Assembly: GCA_021166835.1 (NCBI GenBank)
Contig: JAJPEN010000073.1
Coordinates: 101,323 to 165,322, forward strand
Reading direction: 5' to 3'
From: Burkholderiaceae bacterium
Lineage (GTDB): Bacteria > Pseudomonadota > Gammaproteobacteria > Burkholderiales > Burkholderiaceae
DNA length: 64,000 bases
Part shown: positions 18,497-25,513 of the stretch, in pieces
Layout: the number at the start of each line of letters is the position of its first letter
Position numbering within the stretch: position 1 is the stretch's first letter
Notes under the pieces: generated by a model
Told to the model about the DNA's origin: nothing
Databases searched by the model: none
Seen by the model: the letters and a program-made list of their open reading frames with translations, nothing else
Program-made: the position numbers and the translations under genes

Positions 18497-18889
18497 TCAG
18501 GCGCAACCCGAGTCTTCGACGCGATACGCGATGCCCAGTTCGTCGGCGACTGCAGCAAGCGGCCCGTCAGCCGTCCAGAGTCGAACCCCTGCCACCAGCG
18601 CTGAAGCCAGCAGGTGCGCGTCGATCCAGCCGATGCCGCGCCCATGGATCCTGCGCGCCCGGATGAACGCCACGACTTCGCTGTGAGGCACGGGCGGGAT
18701 CTGTTCCATCCGTTCGTAGCTGCTCAGCAGCTTCTGCCGGCCGCCGCGGTCGCCCACGAGCAGCTCGCCGTACACGAACTCATGGCCCACGACGGCGTCG
18801 TCGGCCAACAGACTGTCCATCTCCGCAGCAAAGGGCGCCCGGTTCGAGAGGAACCGGATCCAGACGGACGTGTCGACGAGGACGCTCAC
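18497..18889 (-). CDS. vapC: VapC-type PIN-domain toxin
   Basis: The 130-residue protein opens with SVLVDTSVWIRFL, the first catalytic-aspartate strand of a PIN ribonuclease. It has GIGWIDAHLLASAL as the third acidic motif and LWTADGPLAAVADELG near the end. VapC toxins cut specific RNAs, often initiator tRNA. It begins with GTG overlapping the antitoxin stop by four bases (GTGA). The pair lies on the host side of attL. Confidence 0.88.
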   Translation of the reverse strand: MSVLVDTSVWIRFLSNRAPFAAEMDSLLADDAVVGHEFVYGELLVGDRGGRQKLLSSYERMEQIPPVPHSEVVAFIRARRIHGRGIGWIDAHLLASALVAGVRLWTADGPLAAVADELGIAYRVEDSGCA

Positions 18890-19104
18890 GCCGCCGAGTG
18901 GTCGGCCGAGACGGGATCCTCACGGCGCCGAGGCGTGTCCGCTGCGTGCGGCTCGGAGCCGCGCAACGCTCGTAGGCGCTCGTAGACGGCGCGGCGCACC
19001 AGAGCCTCCAGACCGAGTCGCACCGTGTCGGTGTCGGTCTTCGCCCCGGCTGCCGCCTTGGCGTCACGGAGGAGGCGCTCATCGATGTGGAGAGTTTTCT
19101 TCAT
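18886..19104 (-). CDS. vapB: VapB-type antitoxin
   Basis: The 72-residue protein starts MKKTLHIDERLLRDAKAAAGA, a ribbon-helix-helix-like DNA-binding N-terminus. It continues with DTVRLGLEALVRRAVYERL, the pattern of VapB/DUF2191-type antitoxins. The C-terminus is charged and probably wraps the toxin. The ATG at 19104 is chosen because the conserved domain begins there and an operator-like inverted repeat overlaps it. Confidence 0.82.
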   Translation of the reverse strand: MKKTLHIDERLLRDAKAAAGAKTDTDTVRLGLEALVRRAVYERLRALRGSEPHAADTPRRREDPVSADHSAA

Positions 19105-19131
19105 ACAGACAAAAATACCATATCTGTATGG
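19103..19131. promoter_or_regulatory. Inverted repeats at the vapB start (autoregulatory operator)
   Basis: ATACAGA (19103-19109) and TCTGTAT (19123-19129) form a perfect inverted repeat, and CCATATCTGTATGG (19118-19131) is a second, shorter palindrome in the same AT-rich patch. They lie over the antitoxin start, where VapB/VapBC complexes usually bind. Binding is inferred. Confidence 0.45.
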
Positions 19132-19268
19132 CATCGGGATCGATGCGTAGCCCAGCGCCCTCCCGCGCACCTCGATTGGAACTCGAGCGCCCACGCTGAT
19201 GGCCGAGCGAGCGGACGGCGAGAAGGCATTCAGGACGCGCGCTGCCGGCACTCCTGGGCCCCAGATGG

Positions 19269-19305
19269 AAACCGGCCGGGCACTGCAAGCAGCGGCCGGC
19301 CGGTT
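19269..19305 (-). terminator. Displaced tRNA-fMet terminator hairpin
   Basis: AACCGGCCGG and CCGGCCGGTT form a 10-bp stem about ten bases beyond the attL core. Read on the minus strand it would follow the tRNA 3' end before integration, so it is probably the native end of the tRNA-fMet transcript, now 42 kb away. The following T-run is weak. Confidence 0.45.
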
Positions 19306-19314
19306 CATGTAATG

Positions 19315-19328
19315 GTGGTTGCGGGGGC
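19315..19328. other. attL core (left prophage end)
   Basis: GTGGTTGCGGGGGC matches the tRNA-fMet 3' end at 61761-61774. To the left lies the likely original downstream region of the tRNA, with a terminator hairpin. To the right lies phage sequence. Confidence 0.75.
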
Positions 19329-19397
19329 GCGATTCCACACCCGGAGGCTGATGATCGCCTGACGGCCGGACGCTGAAACCGCTGGAACCGGCTATGG

Positions 19398-19421
19398 GCG
19401 CCGCTGAAATGCGGCGCTTTT
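19398..19421 (+). terminator. Rho-independent terminator at the prophage left end
   Basis: GCGCCGC, loop TGAAAT, GCGGCGC, then TTTT. No rightward gene precedes it in the lysogen. In the excised circle it would stand 35 bases beyond the reconstituted recombinase stop codon (19360-19362), so it is probably the recombinase terminator. Confidence 0.75.
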
Positions 19422-19456
19422 CATTTCCGGCCGCGCGGGCTATCCTACCTGCTCAG

Positions 19457-19528
19457 ACCCCTAGTGCAGTGAGTCGGCAGCTCGCACCCGAAAGGGTGGT
19501 CATGATGCGGATAATCTTGGCTAGGGGT
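19457..19528. other. Nested inverted repeat, possible structured RNA or terminus signal
   Basis: ACCCCTAG (19457-19464) pairs with CTAGGGGT (19521-19528). Inside lies CACCC-GAAA-GGGTG (19485-19498), a five-pair hairpin with a GNRA-type loop when read on the plus strand. The right arm includes the stop codon of the leftward gene at 19521. Its role is unknown. Confidence 0.35.
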
Positions 19529-20393
19529 TTGGCTTTCTGGTCTTGCCTTTCGGCACGAGACCGCCGGCCCACAGCCGGCCAGTGGTCAAATCCCCGTGGA
19601 TCGGCATCTGCACCGGATAGGACTCTCCGGTGATGGGGTCGACGAAGGTTTTCTCGAGAAACGGGCGACCCGCGATAGTTCGTCGAACCGCGGCATCATC
19701 TGCGCCCGCAACTGGTAGCCAGCGGGCGACTTCCTCTGGTGCGAACGCATCGGCCTGCTGACCGCTCGGCTTGGTCTGCCCAGAGATCCGCGCATCGTAG
19801 ATGTGCCCGGTTGCGATATCGAGTTCGCGACGCTGATACGGCGGCTGCTTGCCATGGGTCAGCGCTTGATAGGCGCGGTCCACTTCCTTCAGCTGTGGGT
19901 CCGTGAGCACAAGGCCGCCGCGCACCACGCGCCGCGCTGGCTCTCCGGACTTCATCGCCAGCCACTGCTCGAGCGCCTGCCGGATAGCCTCGGGCTTGAC
20001 CGCCCCGGATTGCTCCCCCAGCAGCGAGCCGCCGCCGCGCGATGGCGCCGTGAATCGTGTCGCCCCCAGCAGCGACAGCGGCACGGCATTCGTCAGCGCC
20101 CGCCCAGCCCCGTAGGCCGCGTCTCGGCCGGTGAATGGCGCATTGGGCGCGCCGATCCCGAGCAGGGACGACAGTGCCTCGCCGGGCGGCGGCGTGCGCG
20201 GCACGCCGAGCAGGCCGCCGATCACGCCGGGCATCGTCATCCGCGACTGGTTGGCGATGACCTGGTGCAGAAGGTCGCCCACGCCGACGGGCGAGATGTC
20301 CAGCAGCCCGCGCAGCGCGCCGAGCGTGGCGAACCGCCGGTCGTCTGGCGGCTCATACGCCGGGTCCATGACGGAGACGTAGCCCTGTGCCAT
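19521..20393 (-). CDS. Hypothetical prophage protein, last gene of the late operon
   Basis: The 290-residue product is not recognised. Its N-terminal half is rich in Gly, Pro and Leu (GVIGGLLGVPRTPPPGEALSSLLGIGAPNAPF). The C-terminal half looks globular, with RRELDIATGHIYDARISGQTKPSGQQADAFAPEEVARWLP. It follows the lysis cassette and ends at the prophage edge, so it may be a virion-associated or lysogenic-conversion protein. The ATG at 20393 lies two bases before the end of the upstream gene. Confidence 0.6.
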   Translation of the reverse strand: MAQGYVSVMDPAYEPPDDRRFATLGALRGLLDISPVGVGDLLHQVIANQSRMTMPGVIGGLLGVPRTPPPGEALSSLLGIGAPNAPFTGRDAAYGAGRALTNAVPLSLLGATRFTAPSRGGGSLLGEQSGAVKPEAIRQALEQWLAMKSGEPARRVVRGGLVLTDPQLKEVDRAYQALTHGKQPPYQRRELDIATGHIYDARISGQTKPSGQQADAFAPEEVARWLPVAGADDAAVRRTIAGRPFLEKTFVDPITGESYPVQMPIHGDLTTGRLWAGGLVPKGKTRKPNP

Positions 20394-20395
20394 GC

Positions 20396-20662
20396 CTACC
20401 TCTGCTCCTCGTCGGTCAGCGTGATGATTCGGCCGTGGCGCTCCATCTCTGCCGACGTGACGCCCTGCTCGTGCAGCCACTGTGCGATGGCGCGCCGGGT
20501 GTCGCGGTCGAAGCGGCCGTGCAGCCCCCAGATCGATGCACGGGCGCCCATGATCGTCACGGTGGCGACGAGCGTCTGATACGGCACGCGTCGAGCGAAG
20601 CCGTCCGGCTCGTCGTACAGGCGCAGCGTCCAGCCGATGGGCTCGGCGTGCAGATAGATCAC
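20396..20662 (-). CDS. Hypothetical prophage protein
   Basis: This 88-residue protein starts with GTG overlapping the stop of the small membrane peptide gene. It contains IWGLHGRFDRDTRRAIAQWLHEQGVTSAEMERHGR, a pattern loosely reminiscent of phage GNAT-like or host-response proteins. No catalytic motif can be claimed. It is part of the tightly packed lysis-end operon. Confidence 0.55.
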   Translation of the reverse strand: MIYLHAEPIGWTLRLYDEPDGFARRVPYQTLVATVTIMGARASIWGLHGRFDRDTRRAIAQWLHEQGVTSAEMERHGRIITLTDEEQR

Positions 20663-20730
20663 AGCACGATCAGCAGGTAGCGCGACAGCCACCAGGCCCA
20701 CCAGTCGAGGAGGGCCGCGATCAGCTGCAC
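20659..20730 (-). CDS. 23-residue membrane peptide in the lysis cassette
   Basis: A GTG-initiated frame overlaps the lipoprotein gene stop and the next gene start by a few bases each. It encodes a peptide that is nearly all hydrophobic, with four tryptophans (LLDWWAWWLSRYLLIVL). Gene-to-gene overlap on both sides supports translation. It could help disrupt the membrane at lysis, but it may also be only a coupling frame. Confidence 0.4.
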   Translation of the reverse strand: MQLIAALLDWWAWWLSRYLLIVL

Positions 20731-20912
20731 GACAGCGGCAGCCGCACGACCTCGCCGGCGCTGACCGAGCCGAGGTAGTAGCTGCCCTGCCAGCACACGA
20801 GGCGCATGTCGCCGGGGAAGGCTGGCGCCGGCGTGGTGGTTGCGCACCCGCCCAGCACGAACAGCAGGATCAACACGACGCCGCGCAGCAGCATGGCGGT
20901 CTCGCGGCTCAT
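20721..20912 (-). CDS. Small lipoprotein in the lysis cassette (o-spanin-like position)
   Basis: The 63-residue protein has a signal peptide with lipobox LGGCA (residues 20-24), so it should be anchored by its cysteine. The mature part is short with two more cysteines (LVCWQGSYYLG, LSCS). It overlaps the lysozyme stop by four bases. Position suggests an Rz1-like outer-membrane spanin component, but no proline-rich Rz1 pattern or Rz partner is evident. Confidence 0.6.
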   Translation of the reverse strand: MSRETAMLLRGVVLILLFVLGGCATTTPAPAFPGDMRLVCWQGSYYLGSVSAGEVVRLPLSCS

Positions 20913-21976
20913 TGCTGCCTCCGCGCGGCGAAGCTCGATCCTAGGTAGAACCCGCCGACCATGCTGATGACCATCAGCACGCCGGTCACGATCTGCGTGC
21001 GCAGGTTCCCGTCGTAGGCGTTGCCGTGGATGAAGAGCGCGTCCACCAGCAGCATCGCCGGGAAGATCAGCAGCAGGCAGCTGATGATGAACGCCGGGGA
21101 GTCTGACGGGTTGCGCCCCTCCGTGACGAACTTCGCATCCGCCTTGCGCGCGCCGTCGATGCCGCCTCCACCGGCTTCCGTCGCCTCGAACCACATCTCG
21201 CGCTCGAGCGCCGTACGGGCCGCCTGCAGCGCCGCAGGGTCGCTCTGGATGGCTTCGACGGCCGCCTGCGCGTTCGGCGCTTCCGTGGCCGTCTGGACGA
21301 CCTGCAGCACGGCCTCGGCGGCGCGGGCGTTGCGCTCGGTGACGGCGCCGGTGCCGAAGCTGCGAATCAACTCGGGGATGGACTGCACGAGCGCTGGCAG
21401 CGCGGCGGCGATGAACGGGGTCATGGGCTGAGCCTCCACGGGAACGGATTGCGGGGATGCGGCGATCTGCTGCGGGGTTGGGGCTTCGGCGACAAGCTCG
21501 GTCGCGGCCTCGGCCGGCGCAGGCATGCTCTCGAACATCTCGCGCTCGGCCTTGCGGCGACGCGCGAGCCCGGAGAGTTCGACGCCATCGTTGAAGCGCC
21601 ACCGATCGAACTCGGCCGCCGCGCCGTCGTAGTCGCCGGCGTTGAGCTTGCGCAGCAGCGTCGACGACTCGAAAGCGAGGGCGCCGACGTTGAAGGCGAA
21701 GCTCACGAGCGCATCGAACTGCGCCTGCGTGAGCGGCACGTGCACCAGGCGGTTGACGGCGGCCTCGGCGATCGCGGCATCGCGGCGCAGCAGCTGCGCA
21801 GCCTCGGCCTCGGTGATCCGGTCGCCCAGGTGCCACGCCGCGCCGCCCATCGTCGTGGTCGACCCGTAGCCGATCGTGATGGGCAGGCCGTCCTTCGAGC
21901 CGGGGTCGGGGTAGGCGTCGAGCCGCAAGCCCTCGAACGATTTCAGGTGCGCGAGGCCGACGTCGGAGAGGCGCAT
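20909..21976 (-). CDS. GH24 lysozyme fused to a holin-like membrane domain
   Basis: In this 355-residue protein residues 1-150 form a T4-type lysozyme. Glu15 in KSFEG, Asp24 in DAYPD and the threonines of IGYGSTT (36-42) correspond to the Glu-Asp-Thr catalytic set. A linker follows, then a domain like the 3TM phage holins (ALPALVQSIPELIRSF...ALEREMWFEATEAGG). Two membrane segments lie near residues 293-315 and 328-347. Both parts usually occur as separate genes. The ATG shares one base with the previous stop (TGATG). Confidence 0.8.
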   Translation of the reverse strand: MRLSDVGLAHLKSFEGLRLDAYPDPGSKDGLPITIGYGSTTTMGGAAWHLGDRITEAEAAQLLRRDAAIAEAAVNRLVHVPLTQAQFDALVSFAFNVGALAFESSTLLRKLNAGDYDGAAAEFDRWRFNDGVELSGLARRRKAEREMFESMPAPAEAATELVAEAPTPQQIAASPQSVPVEAQPMTPFIAAALPALVQSIPELIRSFGTGAVTERNARAAEAVLQVVQTATEAPNAQAAVEAIQSDPAALQAARTALEREMWFEATEAGGGGIDGARKADAKFVTEGRNPSDSPAFIISCLLLIFPAMLLVDALFIHGNAYDGNLRTQIVTGVLMVISMVGGFYLGSSFAARRQQ

Positions 21977-22167
21977 CACGGCTTCCACGTGATCCACCCG
22001 CGTGCCACGGCGAAGCCGATCGCGATCATGCCGATGTACACCAGTACGCGGTGCACGATTCCCTTGCCGACTTGTCGATAGAACTCGTTCATCACCTCTT
22101 CGACGGCGAGCTTGGCGGCCTTTCGGGCGATCGCCATCTCACGTTCGTTCAGTTCGATTTCGGGCAT
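21976..22167 (-). CDS. Small membrane protein upstream of lysozyme (holin candidate)
   Basis: The 63-residue protein has a charged helical N-terminus (EIELNEREMAIARKAAKLAVEEVMNEFYRQ) and one membrane segment (VLVYIGMIAIGFAVARGW) near the C-terminus. It sits directly before the lysozyme gene and overlaps it by one base. A holin or antiholin role is plausible by position only. Confidence 0.6.
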   Translation of the reverse strand: MPEIELNEREMAIARKAAKLAVEEVMNEFYRQVGKGIVHRVLVYIGMIAIGFAVARGWITWKP

Positions 22168-22182
22168 CCGAGCCTCGCCACG

Positions 22183-22608
22183 TCAGAACCTCCAGCGCAG
22201 TTGCAGCGCCGCGAACGCCGGCGACTGCTCGATGTCCAGCGGCTGCACGAGGAGCGCGACCTCGATGCGGCCGGCGCGCAGCACGACCTCGGGTAGCACC
22301 GCCGGGATCACGGCCCAGCGGTAGCCGGTTGCCACAGCGCCGAGCACGCCGACGTGCAGCGGGCCGGCGACCTGACGCGTCCACTCGCGTGCGACGTAGA
22401 CGCTCGTGCGGCACAGGCTGTTGCGGTACGCGCCGGCCGCCCATCCAGCCCATGCCCCGCTGTCGATGCGGATGCCGATGCCGGGGTTGGACTCGCAGTA
22501 ATCGCCGCTCGAGTGGCGCGAGACGAAGCCGGAGAGGAGGGTCTGCGCGTTCGCCGGGCCACAAAAGAAAAGGGCCGCAGCAGCGGCCCCGAGGGTGCGG
22601 AGAAGCAT
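22183..22608 (-). CDS. Exported small beta-barrel-like protein
   Basis: The 141-residue product has a signal peptide cleaved near ANA-QTLLSGF. Alternating aromatic strands follow (AYRNSLCRTSVYVARE, VATGYRWAVIP), and it ends in LQLRWRF, the terminal aromatic typical of outer-membrane barrels. It may modify the host surface or assist lysis. The first codons overlap a strong hairpin with a T-run that looks like a terminator. Confidence 0.55.
   Translation of the reverse strand: MLLRTLGAAAAALFFCGPANAQTLLSGFVSRHSSGDYCESNPGIGIRIDSGAWAGWAAGAYRNSLCRTSVYVAREWTRQVAGPLHVGVLGAVATGYRWAVIPAVLPEVVLRAGRIEVALLVQPLDIEQSPAFAALQLRWRF
22562..22589 (-). terminator. Terminator-like hairpin inside the start of the exported protein gene
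   Basis: On the minus strand GGGCCGC, a four-base loop and GCGGCCC are followed by TTTTCTTTTGT. The hairpin lies 19-46 bases into the 22183-22608 coding frame, after the tail-collar gene. It could end part of the late transcription or lower expression of the genes that follow. Confidence 0.5.
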
Positions 22609-22612
22609 GGCG

Positions 22613-23209
22613 TCAGGTCTTCATGATGTAGCACATGGCGTAGTACGGCGGGCGGTTCTCGAATGAGCTTCCGCTGCCGGCGCTGCCGGTGGTGCCGGAT
22701 ACCGAGTGGGTGTGATCGCCGACGCCGCCAGTGTTCAGGCTGGTCGAGTGGGCAACATCGGAGTCCGGCCGATATGCAGCGACGAGCCCGCCGCCGGACG
22801 TCCAAGACGTCGTTGGCACCGTATGCGAGTGGCTCCCCGCCGCCCCTGTCGTTGCAGAGAACGAGTGCGAGTGCGACGGCAGGTTCGCAGTCGCAAGCGT
22901 CGTCGATGCTGCGCCGCCTGTCGCGCCAACCGCATATCCGCCGCCGGCACCGACAACGAAGCGGTCCCGCAGGTCAGGCGTGCCGTTCGTGCCGTCGCAC
23001 AGCTTCCAGCCGGACGGGATCGATCCGACCGACCCCGACCACATGACGATCATCCCGCTCATCGCGCTGAGCGCGGCATTCAGCTGCGCGATGAACGATG
23101 CGTGCGCCCGCAGGTAGTCGTCCAGGCTCGGGAACACAGCATCGGATCCCGCCGGCGAATTCGCGCTCGCCGTCGTCGACAGGTCTGTTATCGCGGTAGG
23201 GACGGGCAT
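22613..23209 (-). CDS. Phage tail-collar domain protein
   Basis: The 198-residue protein contains SGSVGSIPSGWKLCDGTNGTPDLRDRFVVGAGG, the tail-collar signature, near residues 57-90. A Ser/Gly/His-rich part follows (LPSHSHSFSATTG, AAGSHSHTVP, GVGDHTHSVSG), ending FENRPPYYAMCYIMKT. The HxH repeats are typical of metal-binding trimeric fibre tips. It is probably the tail fibre or receptor-contact protein. It is short, so it likely attaches to a larger virion protein. Confidence 0.82.
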   Translation of the reverse strand: MPVPTAITDLSTTASANSPAGSDAVFPSLDDYLRAHASFIAQLNAALSAMSGMIVMWSGSVGSIPSGWKLCDGTNGTPDLRDRFVVGAGGGYAVGATGGAASTTLATANLPSHSHSFSATTGAAGSHSHTVPTTSWTSGGGLVAAYRPDSDVAHSTSLNTGGVGDHTHSVSGTTGSAGSGSSFENRPPYYAMCYIMKT

Positions 23210-23229
23210 ATCATCGGGTCCTCGAAACG

Positions 23230-23251
23230 AAAAACCCGGCGCTAGGCCGGG
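23230..23251 (-). terminator. Rho-independent terminator between ejection and tail-collar genes
   Basis: Minus strand: CCCGGC, loop CTAGC, GCCGGG, followed by TTTTT. It lies after the 724-residue protein gene and just before the tail-collar gene. Confidence 0.6.
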
Positions 23252-23259
23252 CGGGGAAG

Positions 23260-23367
23260 ATGGAAGGTTGGAACGGTTCTAACCCGATCTTTCTCGGGTT
23301 CATTGCAGGGCTTGCAGTGCTCGCAATCCTCGACGAGTTAATCAAGCGCTGGCGCGGTAAGAAGTAG
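23260..23367 (+). CDS. 35-residue membrane peptide, antisense to the late operon
   Basis: This rightward frame starts MEGWNGSNPIFLGF, has one clear membrane segment (IFLGFIAGLAVLAILDEL), and ends RWRGKK. The polar N-end, helix and basic tail form a plausible inner-membrane topology. GGGG lies close before the ATG. It overlaps the end of the leftward 724-residue gene by 30 bases. It could be a lysogen-expressed protein such as an exclusion factor, or chance. Confidence 0.35.
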   Translation: MEGWNGSNPIFLGFIAGLAVLAILDELIKRWRGKK

Positions 23368-25512
23368 CCCGGGAACCGCGAGGCGCTGAGCCATCGGCGT
23401 CGTCGCCTGCGGCACGAGAAGCCCCGACACGACATCCTGAGCACGACGCTCGCCGATCGACAGCAGGATCGACTGCAGCGGATCGGTGATGGCCGCCCGC
23501 CCGAACGGGATCCTGTTCGCCAGGCCGGTGACCGCATCGAGCCCGCGTCCCACCAACATCCCGGCCGTGTTGCTGTTGTTCACCGCGGAACCTGACGGCT
23601 GGACCTGCGTGTAGCTCGCAACCCTTCCGAGCGCTTTCAGGCGCAGGATCTCCTCGGCATCGAAGAACAGCGGAAGCTTGCGCTCGATCGCCGACAGCGC
23701 GCGGTTATACGCCGACTGCGAGAACTTGCCGACTTCATCTGATGCGCCAGAGAGCGCCTTGTCCTTCAGGTGCCCGACGATCGCCGACTTCACAGCTTCC
23801 TTCGCCTGCGGATTGCGGTTCAACTCGCGCGCGAGCCTTGACACGTCGTCGACCGAGGCGGATTCCGACAGCACGAATCGCTTCATGAACGTATCGGGCG
23901 CCGCGCCGTCGAGCGCAGCCTCGATGCTCGGGGCGCTCTCCTGCCACGTCCTGCGAGCGCGGGCGACGCGGCGGGCCGCATCGAATGCATGCATTGCCTG
24001 CTCTGGCAGTTCGTCAGCGGCGCGCATCGCCTCGCCCTGCGCCTGCGTGGCGAGCGCCGCGCCGCCGAAGTCACGCTTGATCGGCGCAACCGGCGTCGCT
24101 TCCAGTGCATCGCGAACGGCTTTCAGCGCGGCCTTCGTATTGCCGTCCTGCGTGCCGCGCGACGCGGCGGCAAGCGTCGTCTTGAGGTTGTCGATCACGT
24201 CGACGTTGAACGGCACGTCGAACTCCTGCCCGCCCTGCGTAATCTTGCCGGTTCGGATCTGCTCGATGAGCTTGCCGACGTTCTCGGGCAAGAACGCGCC
24301 CTTGTTCGACTGCGCGAGGTTCTCGTATGCCTGGCGCACGAACGCATCGCGATCGAGTGGGATCTGCCGACCTGCTGCGTTCCGCGCTTCGGCATACAGC
24401 CGGTTTTCGAGCGCGGCGGCCCGAGCATCGCGCGCCGTGATCGTACCGGCCGCACGCTCGCCCGCGGTGAACGCATCGACAGGCCGACCGCCCACGTCGT
24501 TCACGCCCGAGATCAGCGCTCGGTTGTTCGCGTTCTCGATCCTCGGCAGCCCGTGCAATTCGTCAGCACCGCTGTTGGCGGCGAGCTTCGAGAGGTTCTT
24601 CTCGCGGGTGATCTGCACCGGGTCTAGCGTCACCGTGCCGCGCGTGGGCGTGGCGCCGACCGTGCGGAAATCCGCCAACCGGCGCACCGCCGCCGGATCG
24701 ATCTCGTCACCAGCCTGCAGCACTTTCGCCAGTTCTTCACGCAGCGAGGACTTGGCTCCGGCGGGCAACGCCTGCCAGTCCACGCCCTGGTCGGCCAGCA
24801 GTCGCCGGATTCGCACGTCGATCTGCTGCGGCGTGAGCTTCGGGCTCGCGAGGCGCGTCATCCAATCAACGGCTGAGCGAGCGGCGCCCGGAACCATGCC
24901 GCCCGCAACGCTGCCGAGCAGCGACGCGGCGAACTGCGTTCCCGGGCCCGCGCCGGCTTCCTTTGCCGACCCGCCGAGCAGCCCGCCGCCGGCCGCCGCC
25001 GACACCTGCGATTCGAGCGCGCGCGTGAGGAACTCGCCGACGCGCTGCGCGCCCTCGGTGCCGTATTTCGCCGCCGTGTTGCCCAGCCCGCCGAAGGTGC
25101 CCGTGCCGGCCATCATCCGCGCGCCTTCCTGCGCCACGCGCTCGGTCGGCGTCTCGGGCTTGGGCAGGCCGAGCCAGTCGGCAACCCCGGTCATCGTCTG
25201 CGAGGCGTTCTGAACGGGAGCCTCTTTCCCGGCGCCGATGAATCCGAGGTTGACCGCGCTCGCAATCGGGTTGCTCAGAACGCCCACGGCGTCGCCCATG
25301 CCGGTCAACGCGGCGCGGCCGGTCAACCCGAGCTGCCGTGGAATCGCACCGAGCGCATTCGAGAGCTTCGAGCCGACCGCCTGCACCGCTTCCTGCTGTG
25401 GCTGCCCGACCTGCTGCGCGACGACCTGCTGCACCTGCTCGGGCGTCGCATCGTCCGGTGCGGTGATTTCGTACACCGCCCCGTCGGGGGCCGTAACGCG
25501 AAACTGCGCCAT
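23338..25512 (-). CDS. Large internal virion/DNA-ejection protein candidate
   Basis: The 724-residue protein begins MAQFRVTAPDGAVYEITAPDDATPEQVQQVV, a small domain common at the start of podovirus internal proteins. It then has a glycine-rich, weakly hydrophobic region (residues 80-225, GGGLLGGSAKEAGAGPG) and a long alpha-helical remainder. Size, position before the tail-collar gene and the amphipathic glycine-rich part fit an ejection protein that enters the host envelope with the DNA. No enzymatic motif was recognised. Confidence 0.6.
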   Translation of the reverse strand: MAQFRVTAPDGAVYEITAPDDATPEQVQQVVAQQVGQPQQEAVQAVGSKLSNALGAIPRQLGLTGRAALTGMGDAVGVLSNPIASAVNLGFIGAGKEAPVQNASQTMTGVADWLGLPKPETPTERVAQEGARMMAGTGTFGGLGNTAAKYGTEGAQRVGEFLTRALESQVSAAAGGGLLGGSAKEAGAGPGTQFAASLLGSVAGGMVPGAARSAVDWMTRLASPKLTPQQIDVRIRRLLADQGVDWQALPAGAKSSLREELAKVLQAGDEIDPAAVRRLADFRTVGATPTRGTVTLDPVQITREKNLSKLAANSGADELHGLPRIENANNRALISGVNDVGGRPVDAFTAGERAAGTITARDARAAALENRLYAEARNAAGRQIPLDRDAFVRQAYENLAQSNKGAFLPENVGKLIEQIRTGKITQGGQEFDVPFNVDVIDNLKTTLAAASRGTQDGNTKAALKAVRDALEATPVAPIKRDFGGAALATQAQGEAMRAADELPEQAMHAFDAARRVARARRTWQESAPSIEAALDGAAPDTFMKRFVLSESASVDDVSRLARELNRNPQAKEAVKSAIVGHLKDKALSGASDEVGKFSQSAYNRALSAIERKLPLFFDAEEILRLKALGRVASYTQVQPSGSAVNNSNTAGMLVGRGLDAVTGLANRIPFGRAAITDPLQSILLSIGERRAQDVVSGLLVPQATTPMAQRLAVPGLLLTAPALD

Positions 25513-25513
25513 G

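Noticed and set aside
19345..19400. Possible hammerhead ribozyme (CTGATGA followed by GAAA) near attL
   Set aside because: Stem II between CTGATGA and GAAA does not pair, stem III has a mismatch next to the cleavage U, and no stem I forms. The order of motifs is by chance.
22613..23209. Diversity-generating retroelement, expected because the capsid looks BPP-1-like
   Set aside because: No reverse transcriptase gene, accessory Avd gene or template/variable repeat pair was found anywhere in the prophage. The tail-collar gene ends without an adenine-variable C-type lectin region.
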